Numbered from the stretch's first letter, positions 30,226 to 39,441 are shown. The stretch: 64,000 nucleotides of DNA from an uncultured Rhizobiaceae group bacterium (GCA_947501445.1 CANMVS010000006.1:290749-354748); one strand, 5' to 3'. Program-made: numbers and translations. Notes: a model not told the origin generated them from the sequence alone.

Positions 30226-30325
30226 GGACCGTTACACATTTTGTCAGAAACCGGACCACGGTTTCGACCTTTGGTTTTGTTGATGCATTCAGGTTTTGTC
30301 GATACCGCCAAAGCCTGAATTGCTC
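30226..30325 (+). repeat. 100-bp dispersed intergenic repeat, copy 2
   Basis: It starts GGACCGTTACACATTTTGTC and ends GCCTGAATTGCTC, and aligns gap-free with the other three copies. It lies between the leader of the second giant gene and tsaC, in the opposite orientation to copy 1, so copies 1 and 2 face each other across the second giant gene. Confidence 0.85.
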
Positions 30326-30415
30326 TATCGCCGAAAACGACAACCGGCAAAAGAACCATATGTATTGAGCCTATGGGATAAGACTGCTATTGCCACCCAA
30401 AACCTGGTGAATGTA

Positions 30416-31387
30416 ATGGCTGTACTATCTATCAGCAGTGACGCGAAATTGGCGATGGCAGAGGCTTGTGAGGTCCTCGCAAACGGCGACCTTGTGGCGT
30501 TGCCAACAGAAACTGTCTACGGATTGGCAGCAGATGCGAGCAATGGTCTTGCCGTGGCACGCATTTTCGAAATCAAGGGACGGCCAAGTTTCAACCCGCT
30601 TATCTGCCACATGAGCAGCATCACCATGGCCAGCCACCATGTCACTTTTGACGCGGTTGCAATGCAGTTGGCACAGGCATTCTGGCCCGGCCCCATGACA
30701 TTGGTCCTGCCGAAACGTGAAGGAACCACAATACATCCACTCACATCCGCCGGACTGGACACACTGGCCGTGCGTGTACCCAGCGGTTTTTCCCGGCAAC
30801 TTATTGCGACCTTCAATCGGCCACTGGCGGCACCAAGTGCCAATACTTCCGGCAAGATCAGTGCAACAACAGCCCGCCATGTGGCGCTGGATCTGGGTGA
30901 AAAAATTCCGTTGATTCTTGATGCCGGTCCGGCGGCTATCGGGCTGGAATCAACAATATTGAAACCGACGCCACAGGGCGTTGAATTGCTGCGTCCGGGC
31001 GGCCTGTCGGCCGAAGATGTTGAAACTGTCCTTGGCGCGCCGATCATTCGAAAGCAGCAGCCGGGCGCAGCGATAGAAGCACCGGGCATGATGCGCTCCC
31101 ACTATGCGCCCGGTGCACCTGTTCACATTAATGCCAGCCGCATTTGTGCCGGCGATGCCATCATAACTTTTGGCGGCCAAACACTTGATAATGAAGAGCG
31201 CGCCGCAATCCGGGTTGACTTGAGCGAAGACGGAAACCTGACCGAGGCAGCCAGCAATCTGTTTGATTTTCTGAAAGCGGCGGATGATGCCACCAATGGT
31301 GCCATATGTGTGGCCCCTGTTCCTGCCAACGGCCTGGGCGAAGCCATCAACGACCGTTTGGTGCGCGCCGCTGCGCCCAGGCACTGA
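30416..31387 (+). CDS. tsaC: L-threonylcarbamoyladenylate synthase (Sua5/YwlC type)
   Basis: This enzyme makes threonylcarbamoyl-AMP from threonine, bicarbonate and ATP for the t6A modification of ANN-decoding tRNAs in the cytoplasm. It is 323 aa, the long Sua5-type form. The N-terminal YrdC domain shows PTETVYGLAADA, KGRPSFNPLICH and SANTSGKIS. The C-terminal Sua5 domain follows the linker PGMMRSHYAPG. The frame is open from 30296, but that part overlaps the 100-bp dispersed repeat and is not family-like, so the ATG at 30416 (MAVLSISSDAK) is preferred. The next gene downstream starts 60 bp later and may be cotranscribed. Confidence 0.93.
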   Translation: MAVLSISSDAKLAMAEACEVLANGDLVALPTETVYGLAADASNGLAVARIFEIKGRPSFNPLICHMSSITMASHHVTFDAVAMQLAQAFWPGPMTLVLPKREGTTIHPLTSAGLDTLAVRVPSGFSRQLIATFNRPLAAPSANTSGKISATTARHVALDLGEKIPLILDAGPAAIGLESTILKPTPQGVELLRPGGLSAEDVETVLGAPIIRKQQPGAAIEAPGMMRSHYAPGAPVHINASRICAGDAIITFGGQTLDNEERAAIRVDLSEDGNLTEAASNLFDFLKAADDATNGAICVAPVPANGLGEAINDRLVRAAAPRH

Positions 31388-31447
31388 CCCTTGTAAACCC
31401 ATCCATGACGGCTGGACGGTAATCCGGTGGAACGTTACAAGGGAAAT

Positions 31448-32881
31448 ATGATCACAGATAAACTAATCGAGCAGTTTTGCGCCATTACCGGTGATAAACA
31501 CGCCATACGCGACCGCCAGGACATTGCCCCCTATCTGATCGAGCCTCGGGGCATTTTTCACGGCCAGTCGCCGCTGGTGCTTAAACCGGGGACAGTTGAG
31601 CAAGTCAGTAAAATTCTGACCCTTGCCAGCAAAACAGGCACAGCTATCGTTCCGCAGGCTGGCAATACCGGACACGTGGGTGGTCAGGTGCCCATTGGAA
31701 ATGATCGTGAAATCATCGTTTCGCTGTCACGATTGAACAAAATTCGCGATGTCGACGTTCAGGGCAATACCATGACCGTGGAGGCAGGGTGCGTTCTTGA
31801 AGACATTCACCAGGCGGCCGACAGGGTTGACCGGCTGTTTCCCCTTTCTCTTGGTTCACAGGGCAGCTGTCAAATCGGTGGCAATCTGTCCACCAACGCG
31901 GGTGGCACTGCAGTTCTGGCCTATGGTAATACGCGTCAACTATGCCTTGGTCTGGAAGTGGTTCTGCCGACCGGTGAGATATGGAACGGCTTGAGGCGGT
32001 TGAAAAAAGACAATACCGGGTATGATCTGCGCGACCTGTTTGTTGGCGCGGAGGGTACCTTGGGCATCATCACAGCCGCTGTTATCAAGCTGTTTCCGGT
32101 TCCCGCCGGTCGTCAGGTTGCCATCGCTGGCCTTGATGACCCGCAAAAAGCGCTATTGGCGCTCAATCTGGCACAGCAAAAATGCGATACGGCACTCACC
32201 GGGTTTGAAATCATGCCACGGATGGGCATGGAGTTTACCACGACCCACATTCCCGGTAATCGCGATCCCCTGCAACACCCCCATGACTGGTATGTTCTGG
32301 TGGACATATCCTCAGGACAATCCGAAGAAGCCGCCGCAAAGCTCATGGAGGTGTTTTTGCAGGACGCACTGCAGAGCGAACTCATCAATGATGCGGTCAT
32401 CGCCCAGTCACAGGAACAATGTCAGGCTTTGTGGAAACTGCGCGAAGATATGTCTGCATCGCAAAAGCCCGAGGGCGGCTCCATTAAACATGATGTGTCT
32501 GTGCCGGTGGCGGCGGTGCCCGACTTCATGGATGTTGCAGATCAGGCGGTGATGCGCGCCATGCCCAACGCCCGCATCGTAGCATTCGGCCATATGGGAG
32601 ATGGCAATATCCATTATAATATCTCCCAGCCCAAAGGTGCCGATCTGCAGGCCTTTATGGCAAGACGTCATGAGATCAATGAACTGGTCTATGACATCGT
32701 ATTGCAATTTGGTGGATCGATTTCCGCCGAACATGGCATTGGTCAACTCAAGCGCGACAAATTGGCGGCCATACGCCAGCCCATTGAGATGGACCTGATG
32801 CGGCGGATCAAATCAGCCTTTGATCCTGCTGCAATCATGAACCCGGGAAAGGTCGTAACCCTTCCTCAAGAAGATCGTTAA
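31448..32881 (+). CDS. FAD-linked oxidase, D-2-hydroxyacid (2-hydroxyglutarate/lactate) dehydrogenase family
   Basis: This 477-aa flavoprotein of the vanillyl-alcohol-oxidase/GlcD fold oxidises a 2-hydroxyacid. It has an FAD-binding PCMH half with PQAGNTGHVGGQ, GSQGSCQIGGNLSTNAGG and GAEGTLGIIT. The C-terminal FAD-oxidase half contains GHMGDGNIHYN and EHGIGQLKRD, the metal/substrate-side motifs of D-2-hydroxyglutarate dehydrogenases. Substrate cannot be fixed from sequence; D-2-hydroxyglutarate or D-lactate are likely. The ATG at 31448 follows AAGGG by a 4-5 nt spacer and is preferred over the upstream GTG at 31427. It lies between tsaC and the DUF6101 gene. Confidence 0.88.
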   Translation: MITDKLIEQFCAITGDKHAIRDRQDIAPYLIEPRGIFHGQSPLVLKPGTVEQVSKILTLASKTGTAIVPQAGNTGHVGGQVPIGNDREIIVSLSRLNKIRDVDVQGNTMTVEAGCVLEDIHQAADRVDRLFPLSLGSQGSCQIGGNLSTNAGGTAVLAYGNTRQLCLGLEVVLPTGEIWNGLRRLKKDNTGYDLRDLFVGAEGTLGIITAAVIKLFPVPAGRQVAIAGLDDPQKALLALNLAQQKCDTALTGFEIMPRMGMEFTTTHIPGNRDPLQHPHDWYVLVDISSGQSEEAAAKLMEVFLQDALQSELINDAVIAQSQEQCQALWKLREDMSASQKPEGGSIKHDVSVPVAAVPDFMDVADQAVMRAMPNARIVAFGHMGDGNIHYNISQPKGADLQAFMARRHEINELVYDIVLQFGGSISAEHGIGQLKRDKLAAIRQPIEMDLMRRIKSAFDPAAIMNPGKVVTLPQEDR

Positions 32882-33048
32882 AAGATATTTATAGTTGGTT
32901 GTACTTTGCTAACCATTTACAAAAGCAGGCTTTTCTTAACCTTAGAAATTAAGCTCCAATGAAGTGAATCCGCCTAGTCTCCACTCAGCAAGAGGACAAA
33001 AGTCCCGCTCCGGGTAACACCGGCTCTCAGGAGAGACAGAGGCAAAAC

Positions 33049-33615
33049 ATGATGAATTCTCAGCGTAAGCCCGCTTGGGCCGGTGATGAACTGCGGCTGG
33101 ATCCGGGGCATTTCCCCCAACAGGTTTCCTATGCATCGCGCCATGATGAAGACAGTGTGACATTCACATTGGATCACCGCGGTGCCGTGCTGCGCAAGAA
33201 GTTGCCGCAAAGCGGATTGCCGCTGTCCATTGCGCTGCCCGTACGCGCTTTCAAGGGCATTGCCGCACGGGCAATGGACCACGGCGATGGCACCGTAACA
33301 GTTACGCTTGAGCTGCATCACGCAGACAGTGAACTTTGTGTTCCACTTCTTGTGGCCCATGATCTGGAAGATATCGCAGCGGACTGGCATTCCTGGTCCG
33401 ATGTATATAAACTGCCCATGCTGATGATTGAGGCCGACGGATTGGCCAAACCACTGGATGAACAATTGGGGCCAATGAAAACCAAACCAATCAAACCGAG
33501 ACGCCGTCAATCGCTCATGGCAGCACGTCGTCCGCGTTTTCTGGTACGCCGCAGTACCGGCTCGCTGGGATTGCGCATGGTGATCAAAGGCGAAGAGATC
33601 ATCGCCCGTAATTGA
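33049..33615 (+). CDS. DUF6101 family protein
   Basis: This 188-aa protein of unknown function belongs to a family I recall as restricted to Hyphomicrobiales. The N-terminal two thirds look globular with alternating beta-type segments. The C-terminus is very basic (KPIKPRRRQS, AARRPRFLVRRS), which suggests contact with nucleic acid or membrane phosphate, but this is inference. There is no signal peptide or membrane segment. A broken copy of its last 60 codons lies at 34327-34509. Confidence 0.8.
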   Translation: MMNSQRKPAWAGDELRLDPGHFPQQVSYASRHDEDSVTFTLDHRGAVLRKKLPQSGLPLSIALPVRAFKGIAARAMDHGDGTVTVTLELHHADSELCVPLLVAHDLEDIAADWHSWSDVYKLPMLMIEADGLAKPLDEQLGPMKTKPIKPRRRQSLMAARRPRFLVRRSTGSLGLRMVIKGEEIIARN

Positions 33616-34326
33616 CGCGTCCCTTCAACAGGCGATCCAGGCTTGAGAATAAACGTCGCTGACAAAGCCTGTCCCTCGGAATATGGAACAATTGACCCGG
33701 ATGGAACTGGCTGCCGGTCAGGACCTGTCCTTGCTTTACTGGCATGCGGACAGGTCCAGCAACCATTTGGCACATCACAAAGGCTGCGCGCCAATACATC
33801 CAAATTGCGCAACCACCACCCTCAATTAATCAAGATTATCAATGGCTTTTCCCTTACGGCAGCAATGGGAAAAAACCCGCCGATGTCGTCGTGAATGGCC
33901 TGATAGGCTCACCAATTTCGACGCAGCCTGTTGCGATTTTCCGCCATGAAATACACCCGGCTCAATACGGCAGGTTCCCACCCATAAGGGTAATATTGGT
34001 ATTTTGCCGCTTCAGATGTTTTCAACCAGGTTCCGTTTGGAACCAGGCCGGGAAGTAATTTTCTTACCACCCTTTGCTTGGTTCCAGCGCCAATTCTGCA
34101 ATATACGCCTAATCAGGTTGAGTGCCGTGCCTCATGTATGGATGCTCAGGTGGAAAAATGAGACGAGCCTCGCCACATAGAATCAAAAACATGAAGTAAT
34201 TGATCAGAAAAGAGCGGATATTTTGCAAGCTGTATTATATATAAAAGAATTTTTTATGCACTAGTATTACGCAATAGATGTATATATACTGCCTATATTC
34301 TTATTTAGTCAGACAAAAACCAACAG
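33616..34326. other. noncoding stretch after DUF6101, hairpins only
   Basis: No convincing gene is seen over about 710 bp. Short open frames on both strands lack family features and ribosome binding sites. It contains a perfect 10-bp inverted repeat (33721-33757) and a small hairpin GGTTCC/GGAACC at 34029-34044. From about 34190 to 34320 it becomes AT-rich, unlike the surrounding sequence, then runs into the DUF6101 fragment. It looks like decayed or recombined intergenic DNA at the edge of the accessory island. Confidence 0.5.
33721..33757. terminator. hairpin GGACCTGTCC/GGACAGGTCC
   Basis: A perfect 10-bp inverted repeat has a 17-nt loop and starts about 105 bp after the DUF6101 stop. There is no T-run. 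It could be a terminator, but an unrelated repeat is equally possible. Confidence 0.35.
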
Positions 34327-34509
34327 CTGGATGAACCATTGGCACCAACCAAATCCAAGCCGATCAGACCAAGACGCCGTCAATCGCTTGCTGCAGCACG
34401 TCGTCCGCGTTTTTTGGTGCGCTGCAGTTCCCGCGCGCTTGGGTTGGGCCTGGTGATCAAAGACCAGGAAATCATCGCCCGTAACCTGAGCAAGCCTGAC
34501 ATTCGGTAA
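34327..34509 (+). pseudogene. C-terminal fragment of a second DUF6101 gene
   Basis: Sixty codons ending in TAA translate to LDEPLAPTKSKPIRPRRR, QSLAAARRPRFLVR and VIKDQEIIARN. They align with the end of the intact DUF6101 protein (LDEQLGPMKTKPIKPRRR and so on), followed by eight extra residues. A stop lies a few codons upstream and there is no start, so only the 3' third survives. It lies about 840 bp from the parent gene in the same direction, immediately before the 100-bp repeat and the sugar importer. It looks like the scar of a duplication or insertion event. Confidence 0.88.
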
Positions 34510-34549
34510 CCCGTTTGACCCATGATCGGGTGGATCTACCGCTGGAATT

Positions 34550-34649
34550 GGACCATTTCACAGTTTGTCAAAAACGGAACAACGGTGTCGGCCATTGGCT
34601 TTGTTGATGCATTCAGGTTTTGCCAATGCAGTCAAAACCTGAATTGCTT
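34550..34649 (+). repeat. 100-bp dispersed intergenic repeat, copy 3
   Basis: It starts GGACCATTTCACAGTTTGTC and ends AACCTGAATTGCTTT. It aligns without gaps to the other copies. The GCATTCAGG core is at offset 59, exactly as in all four. It sits 24 bp past the 3' end of the sugar permease gene, in converging orientation. Confidence 0.85.
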
Positions 34650-34672
34650 TGGCGATTGTCAAAGTCGGTTTC

Positions 34673-35650
34673 CTACCGACCCTTCTTTTGTGCAACCGCA
34701 ATTGCCAGCGCGCCAACAAGAATAAGACCGGACAACATATCCTTGGTATTGAAGTTCAGACCCATGAGGTTCAGGCCATTGGCGATCATTCCCAAAAACA
34801 GCACGCCGAGCAGGGTTCCAGGAACATTGGGGCGACCTTGCGGATGAATTGACGCGCCGATGAAAACGGCTGCAATCGCGTCAAGCAACAGTGAATAACC
34901 GGCAAGTGGTGTGAACATGCGCAGGTTGGCCGATCCGATAATGCCGCCAATGGCGCAAGTTGATGAGGCAATGATAAAGCCCCAGGCAATATAGGTACGC
35001 ACCCTAATGCCAGATACCAGCGCTGCGCGCTGCTGCAACCCGATGGCGTGGATACGCCTGCCGAATATGGACCGTTCCAGAAACAGAAAATAGAAGATCA
35101 GCACTACCGTCGCAATAATGATCTCGGTGGGAACACCATAGACATCACCGATTGCAAGATTGCGATATTCCATCGGCGCACGACGGTGGGATATCGGGCC
35201 ACCACCATTGGTGAAGATGCGCTGGATGGAGCTTCCAATAAAGAACGTGCCAAGCGTTGCCAAAAATGGACTGACACGAAGATAAACGACCAAGAACGCA
35301 TTCAATAACCCGACCAGGGCACCGCCGCCGATGCCAACCAATACGGCAATGTACCAGACAGCGTCATATTCCTTCATGGCCACAATGGCGAAAGCCGCCC
35401 CCATGTCGAAAGCTATGCCAACGGACAGGTCGATCCCCCCAAGGGCAACGACAAGGGTCATTCCAAGCGCCACAATGAGCAGGATCGAGGAGCCTTCAAC
35501 GATGTTGAGCAGGTTGATCCCCGTCAAAAAGCTACCGGTATAGATCGAGAAAAATCCAAAACAGGCAGCGATAATGATCAAAAATCCATAGCGGAAATAG
35601 AGCAGACGGACAGTACCCAGAAAATCTCTTCTCACATCATTGCTGCTCAT
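34673..35650 (-). CDS. sugar ABC transporter permease (RbsC/BPD_transp_2 family)
   Basis: This 325-aa inner-membrane permease belongs to a carbohydrate-uptake-2 (ribose-type) importer. It has many hydrophobic helices and the family segments ALGGIDLSVGIAFDMGA and GLLNAFLVVYLRVSPFLATLGT. It pairs with the permease encoded just upstream, as in importers with two different membrane subunits. Its ATG overlaps the stop of that gene by 4 bp. It is last in the importer operon, and the 100-bp repeat begins right after it. Confidence 0.92.
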   Translation of the reverse strand: MSSNDVRRDFLGTVRLLYFRYGFLIIIAACFGFFSIYTGSFLTGINLLNIVEGSSILLIVALGMTLVVALGGIDLSVGIAFDMGAAFAIVAMKEYDAVWYIAVLVGIGGGALVGLLNAFLVVYLRVSPFLATLGTFFIGSSIQRIFTNGGGPISHRRAPMEYRNLAIGDVYGVPTEIIIATVVLIFYFLFLERSIFGRRIHAIGLQQRAALVSGIRVRTYIAWGFIIASSTCAIGGIIGSANLRMFTPLAGYSLLLDAIAAVFIGASIHPQGRPNVPGTLLGVLFLGMIANGLNLMGLNFNTKDMLSGLILVGALAIAVAQKKGR

Positions 35651-36636
35651 GTTTCAAATCGCGCGGATAGAGAAGAAGAAGCAACCACCATTAATATCAG
35701 CGCACCTTTTATACAGCCTGTCCAAAAAACATTGACGCCTATCGATTTGAAGCCAAGTGTCAGGGCTGCCACCAGAACAGCACCCAGCACGGCCCCCCAT
35801 AGCGTGACCACGCGGCGCGGTGAAAATGCAGCGCCAAGAAAGGTTGCCAGAACCATTTCCAACAGAAGATTTTCCTCTGTCCCAGGCGTAAAACCCGAAC
35901 CACGCGCCAGTATGAACATGCCGGCAAGTCCGCCGGTAAATGCGGCCACTACAAAGGACTGGGCAATGAATTTGGGCACGGACAGACCGGATATTTCCGC
36001 CGCGTCTTTGCTGCCACCAACAGCCTGCAGATTGATGCCCCATCGCGTTTGGTGAAAAACGAAAAAATACACCAGGAAAACAACGAATGTGATTACAACA
36101 CCCGATGAAACCCCTGCAATGGAGCCATCACGAAGCCAGACAACCACCGGATCAGCAACGTTGATACGTCGGCTTTCCGTGATGACCTTGACAATCCCAA
36201 CCACCGCAACAGAACTGGCCAATGTTGCCAATAGCGGCGTCATTCCAATGCGCACAACCAAAATGGCATTTGCCACGCCCACGCCGATCGCCGCTGCCAG
36301 GGACAAGGTAAAAGCCAGCAACAGGGAGTGGCCCTGGTTGACAGTTTGATCCGCAATAATCGCTGCCGCCAAAACCGCCGATGCTGGTATCGAAAGGTCA
36401 ATTCCACCGGAAACCACATCATCGCCACCGGCCATGACCACCGGAGCCAGCCCCAGACAGACGATCACCGTTGGAATTGCCTGTCGCAAAATAAGTTCAA
36501 AGGTCGTCAAGGTGAGAAAATTCGGCAATTGAATGCTGATAATTGCAAACAGCACCGCAAAGACCACAAGCGGCAGATAGCCAATTATGGCGGAGGTTGT
36601 CAGAATTGCAGAGCCCCGTGTTGAAGAAATCACCAT
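35647..36636 (-). CDS. sugar ABC transporter permease (RbsC/BPD_transp_2 family)
   Basis: This 329-aa inner-membrane permease of the same importer has GGIDLSIPASAVLAA and GMTPLLATLASSV, both characteristic of the family. Its start shares one base with the stop of the ATPase gene (TAATG), and its end overlaps the next permease by 4 bp, so the three are tightly coupled. It probably forms a heterodimeric channel with its neighbour. Confidence 0.92.
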   Translation of the reverse strand: MVISSTRGSAILTTSAIIGYLPLVVFAVLFAIISIQLPNFLTLTTFELILRQAIPTVIVCLGLAPVVMAGGDDVVSGGIDLSIPASAVLAAAIIADQTVNQGHSLLLAFTLSLAAAIGVGVANAILVVRIGMTPLLATLASSVAVVGIVKVITESRRINVADPVVVWLRDGSIAGVSSGVVITFVVFLVYFFVFHQTRWGINLQAVGGSKDAAEISGLSVPKFIAQSFVVAAFTGGLAGMFILARGSGFTPGTEENLLLEMVLATFLGAAFSPRRVVTLWGAVLGAVLVAALTLGFKSIGVNVFWTGCIKGALILMVVASSSLSARFET

Positions 36637-38156
36637 TACGCGGCCTCGACCGTGTTGCCGCTGGTTGTCAATGCCACAAGACGTTCCAGGGTCAGCTCAT
36701 CAATCGGTTCATTTGCAACCACATGTCCCCGCATCATCACAATGATACGGTCGCACATGCCAAGCAGTTCGGTGGGGTCGGATGATGATATCAGCACACC
36801 AGAACCGTTGCGTGCCAGGTCCTCAATCAATTGGTAAATTTCCACCTTCGCTCCGATGTCCACACCAACGGTTGGTTCATCCAGAATGAAGAGTTTGGAA
36901 TCCGTGGCTAGCCAACGGGCCAGAACAACCTTTTGCTGATTACCGCCGCTCAGAAAACGGCTGATCGCAGATGGTCGCCGCGGCCTGATGTCGAGTTTGT
37001 GCGACAGCGCGTCTGCTCGCTTTGCAGCAGCCCCGCGCATTTCCCATTTGTATTTTGATACATCATCAAGCGAAGACAAATTGATGTTGTCACTCACGCT
37101 CAAGTCCAGCACCAGCCCGTCATGACGCCGGTCACGCGGAACCAGCGCGATACCACTGGCAACCGCATCTGACGGCACTCTTGCGATGGCATCCTGACTG
37201 TTGAGACACACCGTGCCGCTGGCAATGGGGTGCAAACCATAGAGCGCATCGGTGAGTTCTTCCCGGCCGGAACCGATAAGCCCGGCAATGCCGACAATTT
37301 CCCCCTTGCCAACGGACAGATTTACATCGTGAAACCTGTGACCGTCACTCAAAGCCTCAACCGTGAACAGGTCGGGCGACGTGCTGTGGGTTCTTTCGGG
37401 ATATAATTCTCCCAGATCACGCCCGACCATATGGCGAATAATTTCATCAGACGATTTGGCCTGCCTGTTTTCCAGAACAGCGACATCCCTGCCGTTTCGA
37501 AACACCGTGACCCGGTCACACAGATCGGAAATCTCACCCAGATAGTGTGAGACGTAGATCATTGAAATTCCGCGCTGTTTCAGCGTTTCAATTGCCTTGT
37601 ACAACCGGCTGATTTCCCCACTGGCAAGGGGCGCAGTTGGTTCGTCAAAGACAACCAGACGCGCCTTGTCATCAATCAGGGCACGCGCGATCTGAACCAG
37701 CTTTCGCTCTGCAATTCCGAGATTTCTGATGAGCCTGCCGGCTGCAATTTCGGCGCCAAGACTATTCTTCAAAAACGCTTCGGCACGGTCTCTCATTTCT
37801 GCCTTTTTCAAACCCAAAGGCCCGCTCAGTTCCTGTCCCATGAAAACAGATTCAGCCACGGTAAAATGCGGCACAAGATGCAATTCCTGATGGATGAACC
37901 GGATGCCGGCGTCATGGATGATCGCCGGCGAGATTGCATCCAGCCTTTCGCCATCGATGGATACGAGGCCTGCATCCTTTTGATAGACACCAGCCAGGAC
38001 CTTGATGATTGTCGACTTCCCGGCACCGTTTTCACCGACCAGCCCGTGGATTTCCCCATTGGAAACCGAAAGCGAGGCAGCGTCCAGCGCCTGTACACCG
38101 GGAAACGCCTTCGATACTTCGTTCATTTCTAAAAGTGACGCAGTGTTGGACATCAA
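36636..38156 (-). CDS. sugar ABC transporter ATP-binding protein (RbsA type, two NBDs)
   Basis: This 506-aa ATPase has two nucleotide-binding domains. The first has Walker A GENGAGKST (41-49), Walker B RLVVFDEPTAP and a degenerate signature LGIAERKLVQIA. The second has a degenerate Walker A (GLIGSGREEL), a canonical signature LSGGNQQKV and Walker B KLFILDEPTVGVD. The asymmetry between domains is typical of RbsA, XylG and AraG. It energises the two permeases encoded next to it. A stable hairpin separates it from the upstream binding-protein gene, which would let that gene be expressed at a higher level. Confidence 0.94.
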   Translation of the reverse strand: MMSNTASLLEMNEVSKAFPGVQALDAASLSVSNGEIHGLVGENGAGKSTIIKVLAGVYQKDAGLVSIDGERLDAISPAIIHDAGIRFIHQELHLVPHFTVAESVFMGQELSGPLGLKKAEMRDRAEAFLKNSLGAEIAAGRLIRNLGIAERKLVQIARALIDDKARLVVFDEPTAPLASGEISRLYKAIETLKQRGISMIYVSHYLGEISDLCDRVTVFRNGRDVAVLENRQAKSSDEIIRHMVGRDLGELYPERTHSTSPDLFTVEALSDGHRFHDVNLSVGKGEIVGIAGLIGSGREELTDALYGLHPIASGTVCLNSQDAIARVPSDAVASGIALVPRDRRHDGLVLDLSVSDNINLSSLDDVSKYKWEMRGAAAKRADALSHKLDIRPRRPSAISRFLSGGNQQKVVLARWLATDSKLFILDEPTVGVDIGAKVEIYQLIEDLARNGSGVLISSSDPTELLGMCDRIIVMMRGHVVANEPIDELTLERLVALTTSGNTVEAA

Positions 38157-38201
38157 GTTTCAGCCGCCGTTGATCCATCCCTATCGTTGGTCCCGGACAG
38201 A

Positions 38202-38230
38202 AGGCCCCGCACTAAAAAAGTACGAGGCCT
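38202..38230 (-). terminator. attenuator-like hairpin between binding protein and ATPase genes
   Basis: On the minus strand AGGCCTCGTACT pairs with AGTGCGGGGCCT (12 positions, two of them G-U) around a TTTTT loop. It lies about 25 bp past the binding-protein stop. Such hairpins commonly protect the binding-protein mRNA or cause partial termination, so that it exceeds the membrane components. That role is inferred. Confidence 0.55.
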
Positions 38231-38252
38231 GCCCGTCGCGCCTTTTACAGGA

Positions 38253-39242
38253 CTAGTTGAGCTCGCCGTAACCCAGCTCCTTGTAAACGGCCTTGGCTTC
38301 TTCAGGACCATTGACCGGCTTAACCTCGACAAAGGTCTGTGGAAGCAGTGTTTCGCCATGGAAATGACGCGCAACATTCATCGCTGCAGTGGAGCCGATT
38401 TTGCGTGGCTGCTGGGCAACATTGGCAACGAATGGACTGCCCTCTTCTGCCATGATTTCCAGCGTTTCGGGACCACCATCAAGCGCCGTCACCTTGATTT
38501 CGGTACGGCCGGCCTCTTCAAGCGCCTGAACAACACCAATGGCCGGCTGATCCCAACAGCCAACATGGATGGCGTCGATGGTTCCCTTTGGATTGGCCGC
38601 CAGAAGATCCAGGGTCTTCTTTCGGGCATCCTCAGGTGCATTGGCGAATTCCTCAGCCAGTTCCGGCTGCATTATCTCAATGCCGGGATAGTCCTGCATC
38701 ACATATTTCCAAAGGCCGGCACGAATGCCGCAAATGCGCAGTGCCCCCTCGAAAGCGTTAAATATGGCGACCTTGCCTTCTCCGCCGATCGCATCAGCCA
38801 TATAGCGGCCTATCGTTGTGCCCATATAGTAATTGTCTGAAGTGGTATTGTTCACACCATGGGGTGAGAGATGATCCACTGTGAACACCGGGATGCCGGC
38901 GTTTTTCAGGGCTTCAAACTTGGGTTCTACTGCACCATCCCCAAGGATGGATATGACCGCATCGACCTTGTTGTTAAGCAGAATATCGTGGTTGTCAGCA
39001 TGGACCTGATTGTCACGTCCTCCATCAACGGGAACAACTTCACCACCCAGTTTCCTGACCGTATCAAGTGCACCATTGAATGCCTCGCGATCCCAAAAAT
39101 GCTGCGTTCCAACAACAGCCACACCAATTGTTTTACCCTTCAAATCAAGATGACCGTCGGCAACAGCCGCAGTGGTCGCCAGAGCAAGCGCGGCTGCTCC
39201 GAAAGCAAGAGCGCGAACGCCCGATACAAGCGAATTCTTCAT
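38253..39242 (-). CDS. periplasmic sugar-binding protein of ABC importer
   Basis: This 329-aa solute-binding protein of the ribose/galactose (Peripla_BP_4) family delivers substrate to the importer encoded downstream. The N-terminus is a signal peptide (basic KNSLVSGVR, then a hydrophobic run, cleavage likely after TTAAVA). The body shows GVAVVGTQHFWD, DAVISILGDG and VTALDGGPETL, typical lobe-forming strands. The ATG at 39242 has GGAGGA about 10 nt upstream and gives a proper signal peptide, so it is preferred over 39293. It is transcribed divergently from the catabolic operon. Confidence 0.93.
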   Translation of the reverse strand: MKNSLVSGVRALAFGAAALALATTAAVADGHLDLKGKTIGVAVVGTQHFWDREAFNGALDTVRKLGGEVVPVDGGRDNQVHADNHDILLNNKVDAVISILGDGAVEPKFEALKNAGIPVFTVDHLSPHGVNNTTSDNYYMGTTIGRYMADAIGGEGKVAIFNAFEGALRICGIRAGLWKYVMQDYPGIEIMQPELAEEFANAPEDARKKTLDLLAANPKGTIDAIHVGCWDQPAIGVVQALEEAGRTEIKVTALDGGPETLEIMAEEGSPFVANVAQQPRKIGSTAAMNVARHFHGETLLPQTFVEVKPVNGPEEAKAVYKELGYGELN

Positions 39243-39380
39243 TTTGATGGTTCCTCCCAGTGACAGCCACAGGTGCAGCTGTTTCATCGTCATTCAAGCT
39301 CAATTCGTCGCTGCCCAATTGGCGCGACGGCTCTGATACAAAACCACACTGCTCACAAAAAATGCGACTTCAGCATCATT

Positions 39381-39420
39381 TTGGACTTAACTAATGACAA
39401 AATAAATGACATAAGTCAAA
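39381..39420. promoter_or_regulatory. candidate operator between the divergent sugar operons
   Basis: TTGGACTTA (39381-39389) and TAAGTCAAA (39412-39420) form a 9-bp inverted repeat with one mismatch and a 22-nt spacer. A direct repeat of TGACA lies inside. It is about 140 bp upstream of the binding-protein start and 22 bp upstream of the FGGY kinase start. It is a reasonable site for the SorC-type regulator encoded in the operon, but the link is inferred. Confidence 0.4.
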
Positions 39421-39441
39421 CATGAGCCGATTGCAAAGACC

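Noticed and set aside
30296..30415. Longer N-terminus for tsaC
   Set aside because: It starts inside copy 2 of the 100-bp repeat and is not family-like; the ATG at 30416 fits the family start.
33643..33894. Plus-strand open frame after DUF6101
   Set aside because: It has no family features or good ribosome binding site, and it contains a strong hairpin.
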